Positions 33,423 through 45,780 are shown, numbered from the stretch's first letter. The stretch: 64,000 bases of DNA from Knoxdaviesia capensis (GCA_001510575.1 LNGK01000004.1:2660579-2724578); one strand, 5' to 3'. The notes: generated by a model not told the origin, from the letters alone. Translations and numbers: made by a program.

Positions 33423-34600
33423 ATGGCTGTCAGTTCTGTCCAAGACCGGACCGCCGAGTTCCGCATGGTGGTGGCGCAGGCGCAGAAGCGCCAGGCGAAC
33501 AACCAGCTTGGTGCGCAGCGGAGGTCGCTTCTGACCGATTCCCAGAAAGCTGCCGCCGGCTCCGATGCCCAGATACGCAAGTCCGACTTTGCGCGCAAAG
33601 CTGCGGAGATTGGCCGTGGAATCGCCGCGACGATGGCCAAGCTGGAGAAGTTGGCACAATGTACGTTTCGGTTGTCCCCGTGTGTTCGTTCCGTGGCGCA
33701 AGTGATACTGACCCGTAGACTTTCCTTTCTTCCCTGCAGTGGCAAAGCGCAGAACGCTGTTCGACGACCGGCCAGTTGAGGTGAACGAGCTCACCTTTAT
33801 CATCAAGCAGGACCTCTACGCCCTCAACCGCGATATTTCGTCCCTTCAGGCCATGGCCAAGGCCCAACAAAGCCCCAAGGCTGACCAGGAGGGCGAGCAC
33901 AACCGCAACGTGACCATCCTGCTGCAACAGCGCCTGACCGATGTGGGAGCCAACTTCCAGGGAGTGCTGGAAGCGCGCACGAAGAACATGGCGGCGTCGC
34001 GGTCGCGCACGGAAAACTTCATCTCGTCGGTGTCCGCCCATACGCAACCACCCTCGATGCAGCAGAGTGCTTCTCCGCTGTACGGAACCCCGGCGCGCGG
34101 ATCGCCAGCCCCCGGCAGCAGTCTGATGCTCGGCGCGGCGGCAGGCGGCGCGGCGGCAGCCGACACCCTTTCTCTCAACCCGATGGTGGGCGACCAGCAG
34201 CTGTTCGTGATGGAGGAGGCGCGGCAGTCCAACTCGTACATCCAGCAGCGGTCGGACGCGATTCTCAACATCGAGCAGACGATCGGCGAGCTCGGCGGCA
34301 TCTTCAGCCAGTTGGCGCAGATGGTGCAGGAACAGGGCAACATGATTGAGCGCATCGACGCGAACACTGAGGACGTGGTGGATAATGTCGACGGTGCGCA
34401 GCGGGAGCTGCTAAAATACTGGTCGCGGGTGTCGGGCAATCGGTGGTTGATTGCGAAGATGTTCGGTATGTTCTCCTCGTGGACCTCTTTCGTTTTTAGT
34501 CCGCTCTGCTTTTATAGATGGGCCCCGGACTAACTGACTGTTTCTTGTTATAGGTGTTCTCATGATATTCTTCCTGCTTTGGGTCCTCATTGCAGGGTAG
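33423..34600 (+). CDS. sed5: Syntaxin-5-type Golgi t-SNARE Sed5
   Basis: Qa-SNARE for ER-to-Golgi and intra-Golgi membrane fusion. Exons 33423-33660, 33740-34465 and 34554-34600 (introns 79 and 88 bp) give 336 residues. The N-terminus VQDRTAEFRMVV matches the short Sly1-binding peptide region of syntaxin 5. An Habc-like helical part follows, with a Pro/Ser/Ala-rich linker at about 185-225. The SNARE motif (about 240-300) contains IEQTIGELGGIFSQLAQMVQEQGNMIERIDANTED in pieces, with the central Gln in the ionic layer. The protein ends in a membrane anchor split across the last intron (MFGVLMIFFLLWVLIAG). The last exon codes for only 15 residues and was needed to complete the anchor, which supports the model. 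Confidence 0.95.
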
Positions 34601-36218
34601 ACCTACCTTTCTTCATCTTGCGTTTCGTCTTACTTTTCTTCATTGGTGTTCTTCATACCACACAAGTCTCCCTCCCTTAGAGTTTTCGTGGCCACATGTT
34701 TCTGGTCCACCATTTTTTCTTGCATTAACGCTGACACGGCATCGCAATCACCGCTGGTCTCGACTTGGATTTCCTTTAGTCGATTAGCATCAACACATAC
34801 TGTCCTATCTGGACGTTTCTTTTGTCTTTCAGGGGTTGGACATCTAGCCATGCACTTAAAATAACCCTGCCCTTCCTTCACCTTTCCTCTTCCTGTTTCC
34901 TTTGTCAGTCTTCATGGCTTTTTCTGCACATTGTTTTTTACTAAATCCTTCTTGGGTTGTAAGATATTATCTTTTGCCTTTTTTTTTTTTTTCTGTGTTG
35001 ATTTTTTTTTCAATGGCGTTGACGGCGGAGTAGACGATATTCATGCAGAGCAGATTATCGGGTAAGATCCCCTCAGTGGTTTTTTTCTTTCTCTTTTGTA
35101 ATTTTCTTTTCTGGAAGCCGCACTCATATGCATACTGAGTGACAGAAAGCCAGAGGTGGCAGGCCTGGGGTGGTTTCTTCTCTATTTTCACGGACTTCGC
35201 ATCCGGGGGTTAATATTTGAGGGTGACTATTGGAAATATACACATGCATCCACAGCGTTCTTGGTCTCTCTGATATTTGAACTGTTACCTGGGCGAGAAC
35301 TCCCCAAAAAGCAGATATGTGACATCCTGAACTCTATCAGACAGATGCAGTGCTCCCTCAGTCCGGTTCCGTCGTTCCACCCCTCTATCGCAAGCTTAAC
35401 ACGGCACACACGGAGGGGTGTGGTGACATGGAATGGATTGGAGGGGTCAAAAGTTGCAATGGAAGGGTGGCAGCGACCAACAGGGCGCCCCCAAGTTGAA
35501 TTTTCCGTCCGGCTGAATGTTGCACGAATGAATGATCTTACACCAATATTCGGCGGCACAACGGGCGGGCAAGCCGGGATATGCAGATTGGGGGGCTTTT
35601 TTACTGAGTTATGGAAGTCACTTCTTTCTCCAACGAGTCTCTGTGTGTGATATGGACCTGAGGCGAGCACATGGAAGAGTGTTAAAATACTCCATACGAC
35701 GCTTCTAAAGCGCCTCGCGAACAAGGATGGTGATGATAGCTCCTGGACGGCTCTCAACTTTATTCGAAACCCCAGCACGAGAAAAACGGGGGCCCGAGAT
35801 GAAGAGCAGAGAGCAAACAGAGCGGGGGAGGGGGGAAATACAGAAAATGTCACTGTTATTTTGGGGGGGTGATGGGGTGTGGTGGTATTGAGAACAAACC
35901 TTCTAAAAGGCCTTTCTACCACTAAGTGGGTTGGAAGATGCAATTTGTCCGGATGCGCCATCCACTTCTAAGCCGGGATATATTGCATTCAGAAAAGGTT
36001 TCTGGCGTCCCTATATAACGATCTGGCGACGAACCAACACGCGGGGGAGAAATCTTGCTCCTTCTGTTTTCTCTTTCCTTACTTATACTTTTTAATTTTC
36101 TACCATAACCACCGCTCGAATTTGAAATACTGTCTCTTTTTCTTGCGTGATCCTCATTCCTCGACCTCTCCACCTCTTACACCTAATATTCCCACCTATC
36201 ACCAAACCGCTTTTCAAA
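34601..36218. other. Spacer, no gene seen
   Basis: 1.6 kb without a recognisable gene; 3' end of Sed5 on the left and promoter of the aldo-keto reductase on the right. T-runs at 34980-35010 and a G-run near 35859. Confidence 0.5.
36012..36018 (+). promoter_or_regulatory. TATA-like box of the aldo-keto reductase
   Basis: TATATAA about 200 bp upstream of the ATG at 36219, followed by a CT-rich stretch. Plausible core promoter; no start site is known. Confidence 0.35.
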
Positions 36219-37544
36219 ATGGTTGCTGCTTCCGAATTCACCCTCAACACCGGCCAGAAGATTCCGGCTGTTGGCTATGGTAAGTCAAAAATCTCTGCGG
36301 TGGGCTTTTTGGGCGAGAAGATCTGGTTGAGATCGGAATAGTTTCAGTCCGTTTGCCCCAACCTTTCGGCATGCTAACCAGCCAATTGCGCACCCCCCGT
36401 GTAGGAACCTGGCAGGGCGAAGCCGGCAAGCTGCAGCCGGCGGTGGTTGAAGCTCTGAAGTCCGGCTACCGGCTGGTTGATGGCGCCTACTGCTATGGCA
36501 ACGAGGACGAAGTCGGCGCGGGCCTGAAGGATGCTTTCGACGCCGGAATCGTGAAGCGCGAGGATGTGTTCGTGGTCACCAAGATCTGGTGCACGTACCA
36601 GACGTCCGATGAGCGTGTCCTGCTCGGCCTGGAGAAGAGCCTGAAGAGCTTGGGACTGGAGTATGTGGACCTGGTTCTCGTGGTATGTCGACCTGTCAGA
36701 TCAGTGTTTGTTTGGTGGTGAAGACGGAAACTTGGCGTCCGGGCTGGGGAACTGACCTTTTGTAGCACTGGCCGGTTGCCATGAACCCCAACGGAAGTCA
36801 TGATCGCTTTCCCGTGCTCCCCGATGGAAGCCGGGATATCATCCACAACCACTCGCACGTCGACACGTGGAAGAGCATGGAGAAGCTGCTCGCCACCGGA
36901 AAGACCAAGGCCATTGGCGTTTCGAACGTGAGTCTCACACACCCACCACCCCAACATTGACAAACCCGTTGCCCGTGTCTTGGTGAAACTGACCGAGCCC
37001 GGCCTGTAGTACTCCCTGCGATACCTCCAGCAGCTCCTCCCGCACGCCACCGTTGTGCCGGCCGTCAACCAGATCGAGAACCACCCGTCGCTACCGCAGC
37101 AGGAGATTGTCGATTTCTGCAAAGCCAAGGGCATCCACATCATGGCGTACAGCCCGTTCGGCAGCACCGGTGCCCCACTGCTCACGGCGGCGCCGATTGT
37201 GCAGACGGCTGAGAAGCACGGTGTTCCCACTGGCACGATTCTGCTGAGCTACCACGGTAAGCTCCCTTTGTTCCCTGGGGAGACGTTGACTCGTGCGATT
37301 GTTGTATGATGCTCACATACTGATAATTACATATTCCCTCTTTTTAGTGGCTCGTGGCTCGACTGTTCTGACCAAGTCGACCGACCCTGCGCGCCTGCGC
37401 CAGAACATAAACATTGTCGAGCTGGACGAGGCGGATATGAAGATTATCAGTGACTACTCGGACAACCTGAAGGCCACTGGCCAGCTGAAACGCTATGTCT
37501 ATCCTGCTTTTGGCATCGACTTTGGCTTCCCCGATAAGTCGTAA
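36219..37544 (+). CDS. Aldo-keto reductase (glycerol/xylose reductase-like)
   Basis: NADPH-dependent reductase of sugar or glyceraldehyde-type carbonyls; the exact substrate cannot be read from sequence. Five exons (36219-36279, 36405-36682, 36766-36927, 37010-37256, 37348-37544) join to 314 residues, a normal length for the family. The catalytic tetrad is Asp46, Tyr51, Lys80 and His114, in the contexts YRLVDGAYCYGNE, VVTKIW and HWPV. The NADP side shows AIGVSN, VNQIENHP and TKSTDPARLRQN (the last binds the adenosine phosphate). The C-terminal loop (KRYVYPAFGIDFGFPDKS) most resembles Gcy1/GLD2-type glycerol dehydrogenases as I recall them. It is convergent with the dehydrogenase next door, the stops 150 bp apart. 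Confidence 0.92.
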
Positions 37545-37693
37545 GCGTTCACTAGAGCATGGAAATATATACACTTCCCAAATAACAGAGTGGGGGCAAC
37601 ACAGGGCAGAATGAATGGCTCTCTTGCTTTATCTAGACCAGTTCGCAACCACAATGAAGAATGCAGCTTCTAAACAGACACTCTGGCGTGACA

Positions 37694-39047
37694 CTACATA
37701 TCGACCACAACTTTCAGAACCAACTTGCCCGCGTCATCCTGCACTTTGGTGGCCATGTCGAAAGCCTTGGTAATTTCGGATATGCCCTTGAATCGGTGTG
37801 TGATGAGGGTACTCAAATCAGGAAAGCCTTCTGGAGGGTTTGATACTAGGCTGATGGCTTTCTCGTAGGCGTTGGCGTATCTGAACACACCAACCAGGTC
37901 GACCTCGCGAAGGGCGGCATGGGAAATCGGGAGTGTTTGAATGGGGGTACCCATGCCGATAAGCATCACCTTGCCACCGGGTTTTGTCGCCTACAAGTTA
38001 CCAAAGGGAAGATTTGTGTGAGTTTGGTGGAAATTCAAGGCACAGGATGTTGCCCAACTTACATATATTGCTGCTTGAACACACGATTCCACACCCGTGC
38101 ACTCGAACACAGCGGACACTTCTCCAAGAGCTACGTCGTTGACTTCCGCCGCAGTGATCATGGCAGCGACATCCCGAGCATAGCGCAGCTTCTCCTCGAC
38201 CGTCTGCGGCCGCGGACCCAACGGCACCGTGATCCCAACGTCGGCGAACCTGTTGTCAACAGCAAAGTCGAGCCGGCTTTTCTGGATATCGGCGATCACA
38301 ACCGCTCGGGCGCCATTGCCTAGTGCTACTGCTGCACAGAGAAGCCCGACCGTCCCGGCGCCGAATACGAGCACGGTGGAATCTGGGGGCAGGTTTGCAC
38401 GGGTTCCGGCGTGCACGGCGACTGCGAGCGGCTCAGTCAGCGCACCTAAGGAATCAGCCACATTGTCTGGGAGTCTAGCGGGATTGCGTAGTTATCCATG
38501 TTAGCTAGAAGTTATCATTTCCCAGGGGAAAAAATAGCGTACTTATGGCACCACTTTGCCGGGTGGTTGATGCGTTCTTGCAGCGTTCCTTGCGCATGGG
38601 GGAACGCCTTCGCCGAGCTCCGGAAGTTCATGCCACGGCAGATATTGTAGCGGCCCGATGCACAGTACTCGCAGTCGCCACACGGCAGGCCGACCTCCAG
38701 GGCAACGCGGTCGCCGACGGCCAGAGTGGTGACGTCCGGGCCGACCGCGGTGACGACGCCGCTGGATTCGTGGCCGAGGGTTAGCGGCTCCTGCACGAGA
38801 ATGTCGCCGTTGCGGAAGTGCGTGTAGTAGTGCAGGTCGGAGCCGCACACGCCGGTGGACAGCACGCGGACCTGCACCTGGCCGGAAGGCGGGGGCGGTA
38901 GGGCGCGGGATTCCTGGGATGGTGTTAGTCAGGGCATGTATCACGGAGACATGGATATTTGCGGGGGGGGAGGGGGCCTTTCAGCCGTACCACGCGGAGA
39001 TCCCTGGCGCCGTGGAGCACCGAAGCTTGGACAGTTTCGGTTGACAT
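37694..39047 (-). CDS. Zinc-dependent sorbitol/xylitol dehydrogenase (MDR family)
   Basis: Oxidises a polyol to a ketose with NAD+. Exons 38991-39047, 38543-38913, 38063-38474 and 37694-37990 (introns 77, 68 and 72 bp) give 378 residues. Catalytic zinc ligands are Cys42 (GVCGSDLHYY), His67 and Glu68 (GHESSG). The structural zinc has Cys97, 100, 103 and 111 in GLPCGDCEYCASGRYNIC. The Rossmann motif VLVFGAGTVGLL is followed by VIADIQ, whose Asp favours NAD over NADP. RGMNFRSSAKAFPHAQGTLQERINHP is typical of fungal polyol dehydrogenases. Start chosen because MSTETVQASVLHGARDLRV matches the family N-terminus. Its promoter is shared with the divergent short-chain dehydrogenase (772 bp). Confidence 0.93.
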
Positions 39048-39818
39048 TGCGAGACTGTTTAGGGAGGGGTTCAGAGCCAGAGAAACTTCTGTTCAAAGTG
39101 ATGTATAACCAGTTGAATGGACGATTCTAGAAGTTGCACAGAAAGATAATCCATATTGCAGCTAAGCCTCTATTTTCACTCAATACCCTTCCTTGTTGGA
39201 GGTACCGGAAAATCAGTCCGAAGCCGGCCGAGCGCCGCCACTTACACAACCCCAAATTTGTCTGGAGAGAAAATTCCACGAATAAGCTTCGCGTCTCTTG
39301 ATCCCGAGTGACATTGATGATAATTTGAAAGTCGGGTGACATGGAACGGGGGGTTTTTTTTTAATTAATGGCCGAGTGCCTTGGATTTCATTTTGAGGAA
39401 ATAAAGGTTGCAAGCAGTGAACATAATTGTTCAGGTCCACAGGTTCTTGGGTTGGGTGCTGGATCAGATCTTAGGGTTGACCATGACGATGGTTCAAGGA
39501 AGGTGCTGACTGCCCCTCTCCGAGAGCCGCTCCTTCCCCTGGAAATAGGCACTGAAAACAAAGTTGGAGTAGCTTCCATTGTCCCTTCCTCGAATCTCTG
39601 ACAAAAAAAACAACCCCCACCCCATAACCCTAACGGAAAGCTTTATCTCAATATTATGATCTCTTGATAGCAAAACCTGGATAATCAACGAGCTGTTATT
39701 TTTGGGTATTTATTTGTCTTCTGTTGCCTTTCTTCCTCGTTCAACTTCTCCCTCCTTTCTCTTCTTTTTTCTTTCCCCATCTACCAATTCGTTTTTCACT
39801 GCTCATTTTGTAAACACA
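39048..39818. promoter_or_regulatory. Divergent promoter between two dehydrogenase genes
   Basis: 771 bp separate the two start codons, so the two dehydrogenases may be co-regulated from it. It carries an AACCCTAA octamer at 39626-39633 and a CT-rich leader before the right-hand ATG. No gene seen within. Confidence 0.5.
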
Positions 39819-40677
39819 ATGGCTGCTGATTCTTTCTCGCTTGAGGGCCTTACGGCTCTCGTCACTGGAGGTACTCGGGGCATTGGCCAGGCTGTTGCCA
39901 TTGGCCTTGCCGAGGCTGGTGCCAACATAATTCTAGTCCAGGTCCGTGCACTTTCACTTTGTCATAGGCCACAACTCAAGATGTTGTTCCTGCTAACACC
40001 TGGGCTGCCATTTCTAGCGTGACATCACCTCTACCGCCACCAAGGACTCGATCGAAAAGCTCGGCAAGACCGCCACGATCTACTCGACCGACCTGTCGTC
40101 CGCCGCCGACGTGGCGGCGCTGACCCCGCGCATCCTCGCCGACGGCCACGAGATCCGCATCCTGGTAAACTGCGCCGGCATCCAGCGCCGCCACCGCTGC
40201 GAGGAGTTCCCGGACTCCGACTTCGCCGAGGTGCTGCAGGTGAACCTCAACTCGGTGTTTACGCTCACCCGCGACGTCGGCGTCCACATGCTCGGCCTCG
40301 AGCCGCACCCCGTGACCGGCCGCCGCGGCAGTATCATCAACTACGCGTCGCTGCTCTCGTTCCAGGGCGGACTCACCGTGTCGGCGTATGCGGCGTCCAA
40401 GGGTGCTGTCGCCCAGATGACCAAGAGCTTCGCCAACGAGTGGACCAGCCGTGGTGTCACCGTCAACGGAATCGCCCCGGGCTATATCGAGACGGACATG
40501 AACGAGGCTCTGCTCAAGGACGCTGAGCGGCTCGCGAGCATCAGCGCCCGTATTCCGGCCGGTCGCTGGGGCAAGCCCGAGGACTTCAAGGGCACTTCGG
40601 TGTTCTTGGCCAGCCGCGCCAGTGCGTATGTGAGCGGTCACATCCTGGTTGTCGACGGTGGCTGGATGGGACGGTAG
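39819..40677 (+). CDS. Short-chain dehydrogenase, KduD/gluconate 5-dehydrogenase-like
   Basis: Exons 39819-39941 and 40018-40677 (intron 76 bp) give 260 residues, the standard classical-SDR length. The cofactor motif is TGGTRGIG (16-23), followed by NCAG (92-95); the catalytic set is Asn117, Ser152, Tyr165 and Lys169 (YAASK). The GIQRRH stretch after NCAG and the LQVNLNSVF strand are hallmarks of the KduD/IdnO group that acts on 2-keto-3-deoxy-gluconate or keto-gluconate. That group assignment is from memory of the family, and the substrate remains uncertain. No signal peptide. Its stop is 190 bp from the stop of the convergent Ayg1-like gene. Confidence 0.92.
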
Positions 40678-40866
40678 ATGGCTTTGTCTTTCGGTCTCTA
40701 CTAGGATTTCAGAGGGCACACTGTCCTAACGTCTCTGAAGGTTCTGGTTTACTGAAAATTTGGAGACAGCAGCTTATTATCGTTACGATTTTAATAAGAA
40801 AAAGAAATAGTAGTTAGTCCACACTGAAAAGCTATCGTGACCAAGAGAAGCCTCCCCGACATGACC

Positions 40867-42422
40867 CTACGCCTCACGTCCGTCCATGACGGCTTCCATC
40901 CACGGGTACACATGATTGTTTGCTTGGGGATATCCCATATGTAGAGCGCCCTCGACGAAGACAGTGTCCTTGGGAGTGCCGGTCTCGGCAATGAGGATAG
41001 AGTCCTCAATAGGCATAAGACCGTCAAGAGTGCCCTTGAGACATTATTCCACGTTAGCCGAGTGTGTCCAGATACGATACGAGTGAATCAATGTCGAAAC
41101 GGTCACTCACATTTACAAGCAGCAGCTTAGTCGATGGTAGATCGAGAATACCATTCTCAAGAAGAGAAAACTTCTCCATTGCTTCCTCCTTGTACTTCTC
41201 GACCGAAGAGTAGCCGTGCTTCTGGGCAAGCGCGGGAGTGAGCCTGAGTTGGATAATTGTCAGTAAGTGAGAGACTGTCCAGACTATATTGACCACATAT
41301 ACATACAGAAAGGGGTATTCGTGGCCGTCGGCCTTGTCAAGCCAGTCCCGGGCAAAGAAGAGATGGCTTCCCGCCCCCTGGGCCACCGATCCACGGAGCT
41401 GGGTGCTGTGAGTGTACGCAATACGGCAAGCGTAGTAGCCTCCCGAGCTAAGTCCCCACACCATAACACGGGACATATCAAAGCGGCCGTCCGCGGTCAT
41501 CCAGCCAAGCAGGCTGTCCCAGAGGCGATCGGGGCTGGCCGGGTCGAACGGGTCAGCGGGACAGTCGGCCGTTCCAGGAATCTCGACGACAACAGCCGCC
41601 CAGCCGCGGGCAAGGAACATGTCGCAGCGCTCAGTGTTGTCCGGGCGGTACCCATCGAGGCCGGTCATCAGGATAACAGCCGGGCACGGCGACGCGGCGG
41701 CAGCGGCCGGGGTGCGCACGTACACCGGGATACTCTGACGGTCCCGGCCTGCGCGGTGGGTGTGTGGCACCTCGACCTCGTGCAGTGGCTCGGGCCACAG
41801 CGCACCGGCGCGGCGGTAAACATCCTTCTGCGCCTCCCACGCCTGCCACTTCACCGGGCAGCTGACTTCGGGGAAGGCGGTGATGTACGGGAAGCGGGCG
41901 ATGCGGTACAGGCAGGCGGCGCGGAGGAACAGCGCGCTGGCGGTGGCTCTGTTGCCGCTGGAGAGGGCAGATTCGGCCTGCGCTGTGAGGGCCTGCGCGG
42001 GGCCGAAGAAGGCAGTGGTGTATTCGGTGGATGTTCCGTCGTTGACGTTGTGCTAGTCACCGGTTGTGGGGTTAGAGAAGTGTCACGGAGAGGAGGTGGG
42101 TTATGCTTACCTCGATGAGGTGAGTGAAGACGGGCTCGAAATCTTCAAACTTGCCGTCGTGGAACGGGTATACCGACTTGGTGCACTGTTGGAGAGAAAT
42201 GGGTATATCAGTACGAATTTAGGCCTCCAGTCCAGACTTCCTCAATACTAGTAGATGCCCAGTTACGACGATGATACCTACCGGAAACTTCCACTTGGTT
42301 TCCCACAGCTGGCGAATGCCGTCATGATGGGGCATCCGACGCTCAAAAGCTTCGGTGCCCATCTTCCACATGCGTTTGCCATCCTTAGTCTCTGGCTCGT
42401 CAACTAGCTTATGGGGAGACAT
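40867..42422 (-). CDS. Ayg1-like alpha/beta hydrolase (polyketide-shortening type)
   Basis: Five exons (42282-42422, 42111-42185, 41307-42052, 41111-41243, 40867-41034) join to 420 residues. The protein follows A. fumigatus Ayg1 closely in block order: LWETKWKFP, CTKSVYPFHDG, FEPVFTHLIE, then LMTGLDGYRPDN, EIPGTADCPADP..PASPDRLWDS, GLSSGGYYACR, HEYPF, KFSLLENGI, and the C-terminal DGLMPIED and LHMGYP. The nucleophile is Ser274 in GLSSG, with Asp369 and His397 completing the triad. Ayg1 trims a heptaketide naphthopyrone by deacetylation on the way to DHN-melanin. Relatives serve other polyketide or non-pigment reactions. No polyketide synthase lies in this window, so a role in melanin is only possible. 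Splice joins are fixed by agreement with the family spacing. Cytosolic or vesicle-associated, no signal peptide. Confidence 0.9.
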
Positions 42423-42928
42423 GGTGATGGTGGTGGATGTGCGAGGCCTTTTTTTCACGAGGAATAAGCAGAACCAGGTGGATGTAGAAGCAATAAGACA
42501 ATGAAATTCGTGACTATATAACTGGCATCAAGTAACTGACTGGCAGGTAGGCCAAACGGCAGGTATCTTGTGGAAGAAGCGGAGATGGTAAGGTGGAAGA
42601 AAAAGGAGAGAAGAAGAGAAGAAGAGCAGAAAAGCAGAAAAGCAGAAGAGGGGAAGAGAAAAAAGTGCCCAAGAAACCCAAACCAGAGAAAAAAAAGGAG
42701 GAGGAACCTCCTAAAGGGAAAAGAAGGTCAACGATCGCTAAAGAGAATCGCAAGATCCGTCACGGATGTCCGAACCGTCCACCCAAACTCCATAATCCAA
42801 TGGAATCCCCCAGGCAAGCCACCCAAATTCCTGGGCCGGAGGTTTCCTTTAATAGAAATACTCAATGTTTTTTCTTTCTATTTTTTTAATATTCCCCGTC
42901 CGGGTTTATTTTTCATAAGGTTCCTCGC
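42423..42928. other. Promoter of the Ayg1-like gene, no gene seen
   Basis: Contains a GAAGAGAAGAAGAG-type purine run (about 42591-42730) like that of the 22-23 kb region. No coding signal. Confidence 0.5.
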
Positions 42929-43186
42929 TCATAGAATCCGGATGACTTTATGGCGGGAGTGCACTGGCCGGCGAAGGCCGTTGCGGGGGGGAGACGACAG
43001 GACCTTGACGGTCTTGTTCCGGCGGGCAATGACTCTGTGGGGACCCGGAAGTGTCAGTGTAAGGAGAAGGTTTACACAGCAGGGAACAGGGAACACGGGG
43101 ATAACTTACTCCGACTGCAGAGAGGCGATGCGCACGCGGTTGATGGCGCGGTGCAGCTCGGTGATGGCAATATCGCTGGCGTCCAT
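42929..43186 (-). CDS. 60-residue basic protein, unknown
   Basis: A two-exon mini-gene I do not recognise. Exon 1 is 43110-43186, the intron 75 bp (GTAAGT...CCACAG), and exon 2 is 42929-43034; they join to 60 residues. The first half (DIAITELHRAINRVRIASLQ) should form an amphipathic helix. The second half is basic and Pro-containing (RRNKTVKVLSSPPRNGLRRP, then HSRHKVIRIL at the end). Nearly every codon ends in C or G, as in the neighbouring true genes, and the ATG has a CACAATGG-like context. That and the clean splice support a real gene. A nucleic-acid or ribosome partner is possible from the charge, but nothing proves it. Confidence 0.6.
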
Positions 43187-43650
43187 TGTGAAAATTTAGG
43201 GTTCCGTAGTGCAAGTTGGAAGAGGAAGGGTTTGGGAAGATGAGAAGGTCAGGGCTTCGTGCGAGGACTGTATAAGTACTGGTATATGGTGTTTCTTGGT
43301 AGGTTGTTGGTGATAGTGTGACAAGTCAAGAGAGAAGGATTGGAAAGGAGGATCTGGGCTTCTTTTAAGAAAGACTGTAGAGAAACGAAAGAATCGAACC
43401 GGCGATGCTTGGTACTATATATATCTATGTGTGTGTGTGTGTTCCCTGGCTCGGGACGGCTTCCTCCTCGTACGACAGGATGCTCTCACTCAGGTGGAGA
43501 GAGAAGGGTGCGTGGAGACTTTTTTTTTTTTGCGGTGAATACAGAGATGATCGGAATATCTTCCGGTGATACAGCGAACGCGAACGGGAAAAGAAAAAGA
43601 AGGAAGAGACAGTGGCGGAAAGAAAGAGAAACAGGCAAAGCAAGACAGCC

Positions 43651-43692
<42 letters not shown>
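43651..43692. repeat. (GA)n microsatellite
   Basis: About 20 uninterrupted GA units within a purine-rich spacer. Confidence 0.9.
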
Positions 43693-43693
<1 letters not shown>

Positions 43694-45776
43694 CACAGGG
43701 TAACGCAGCTTATGTATATGTATGACACTTTAGGAATAGGATACAGACAACCACCTCCACATTCCCTTACTCTTCGGGTTCCTTTCCCTCTCCATCTCCC
43801 CACTGGACAATCGTGCTTCATTTTTATTTTGTTCATTTCTCGGCGGTTGGTGTACGCCGTAACACATCTCCACATCAGAAAAAAAGCGGAAACGCAGCCT
43901 AGGGAACACAAAATATTTTTTTATTTTTTCTTGGCTGGGCGGAGGAACAGCAACAGCTTCCCCAAGAGCCGATGTAACCGTACGGCTTTTACCGTTGGCT
44001 CTTTTCACCCAGAGTGTTTGTTTGTTCATTGGCATGTGAAAGTCGGACATCTGCGGGGGGTTGCATATATATAACGCGCACATACTTCCACGGCATGTTT
44101 CGCCTGCAACCGAATTATACGCACATATGCCATGTACAGCTGGCTGTCTCTGATACACAATTTGAACAAGAAGGACACGAAAAAAACGAGTTGAGGACAT
44201 GCTTATGAGGCGAAATTGTGGAACGGAAGCCGGAAATGTAAATCTAGCCTCACCACCCCTTTTTTTCAGCCCAAACAAAGGATCTCTCACCAAAGCCTTC
44301 TTGGACGGCCGCCATATGCGTGGATACACCAAAATGGGTGTCTTGTCATCTTACGAGCTACTGCACTTCAGTGGGAAGATACCGACGCCGCAATCCGGCT
44401 TATTTGGGCTTAGCCAGGTGTGGTGTGGGTGTCTCGCCCTGTCGAGACAACGAGGTGAAGAAGTGGAATAGGACGAGAGACACCTCTCTAGGTTTCTCAA
44501 TCGGCAGATCGCGCTGCATCCGGGAAATATACGCACTGATCCAGCCATGGGCACATTGATAGTGGAGCGACTTTGAGGCTCAGAAGATTCCTATTTTCAA
44601 AAAAAAAAATTCGTTCTTCTTAATACAGCCCCAGAGAGACACGGTCAGGCCCAGGTCAGTAACAAGGCCAAAGCCAAGGAGACAGAAAGCCTGGTATGGA
44701 ACGATCGGAGGTCCAGCAACGAACAACGAACAACGGCATCCAAGAGGCGCAAGCAGCCCGGACAAACCATAAAAGCGCCTGCAGCACCACCCAGCCACAT
44801 CGGATGTTAGTTGGAGGCAGGCGAGTGAACAACTGGTCTGAGTTGGAATTTGTGTTTGCGCGCGCGCTGGGAGACAACCAGAATCAAATTTCTTGCATGA
44901 GAGGCGGTGAGAGAGAGAGAGAGAGGAAACACATGTCAGGCAGAGACGGCTTCTTGGGCAGCCATCATCATGCGCATATTATTTTCATAATATTTGTCAA
45001 TTTTCTTCTATAGTGAGATTTGCTCTATTCACAACGATGTATACAAAACCTGGCTCCTCTTCATTCTCCTGCCTTGCTTCATCCGCGAAAGAGGTGAACT
45101 CTGCCGACGGGGATAATCACAGCTTCTGGGCGTGGCTTCTTTAAAAAAGAGTAAGAAAAAAGAGATGGTCAGCCCATGCAACGAACAACACTGAGGGCTT
45201 GAAAGTGAGATAGAACGACATAAAGCTAGGACGACAACACTCGCAACCACTACCGACTTCCGGAATGGATGGGAACAAAGAGAATACCAGCATGGGCACA
45301 CGTGGGGAGGGGAAACAGTGATATCTCTTCCGAAGCGTGAGAAAAAAGGCCCCGAAGGGGTGGGCTGCATCTGAGAAACACAGAGATAAAGGGCTTGTCC
45401 CAAAGGCGCAGCTGGGATTCCAGGGTCGGTCCTGTAGAGTGTGCAGAGTGAGATAATTCGGGGTTCTTTGGGTTGACCGCCAGGAAGGAATGGGGTAGAC
45501 AGGTAGACTGATGCGGCTGAGTGAGGGTGAATGGACGTAAGTGGGTGTCAGAGTAAGAAAGCAGTGGTGAGAGTGAGAGTGAGAAACACAGAGAAGACGA
45601 GCCAGAAAGACAGCGTCAATCGATGATTGGCGCAACAATGAGCCGCTCGGAGGCTTTTCAGAGATGTTATTTGTCTATTGGCTTGCCCTTGGATGTGCTT
45701 TGGGTGGTTTCTCGCTCCTGCATCTCGGTCCTGACTCTGTGTCTCGGTGTCTAACAGTAGGATGTCCGGTTCTCTT

Positions 45777-45780
45777 TCGG

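Noticed and set aside
43376..43420. Possible tRNA T-arm (AATCGAACCGGCGA)
   Set aside because: No matching acceptor, D or anticodon stems could be found on either side.
43730..44332. 200-codon open frame on the minus strand
   Set aside because: No domain, no codon bias, and low-complexity ends; taken as chance.
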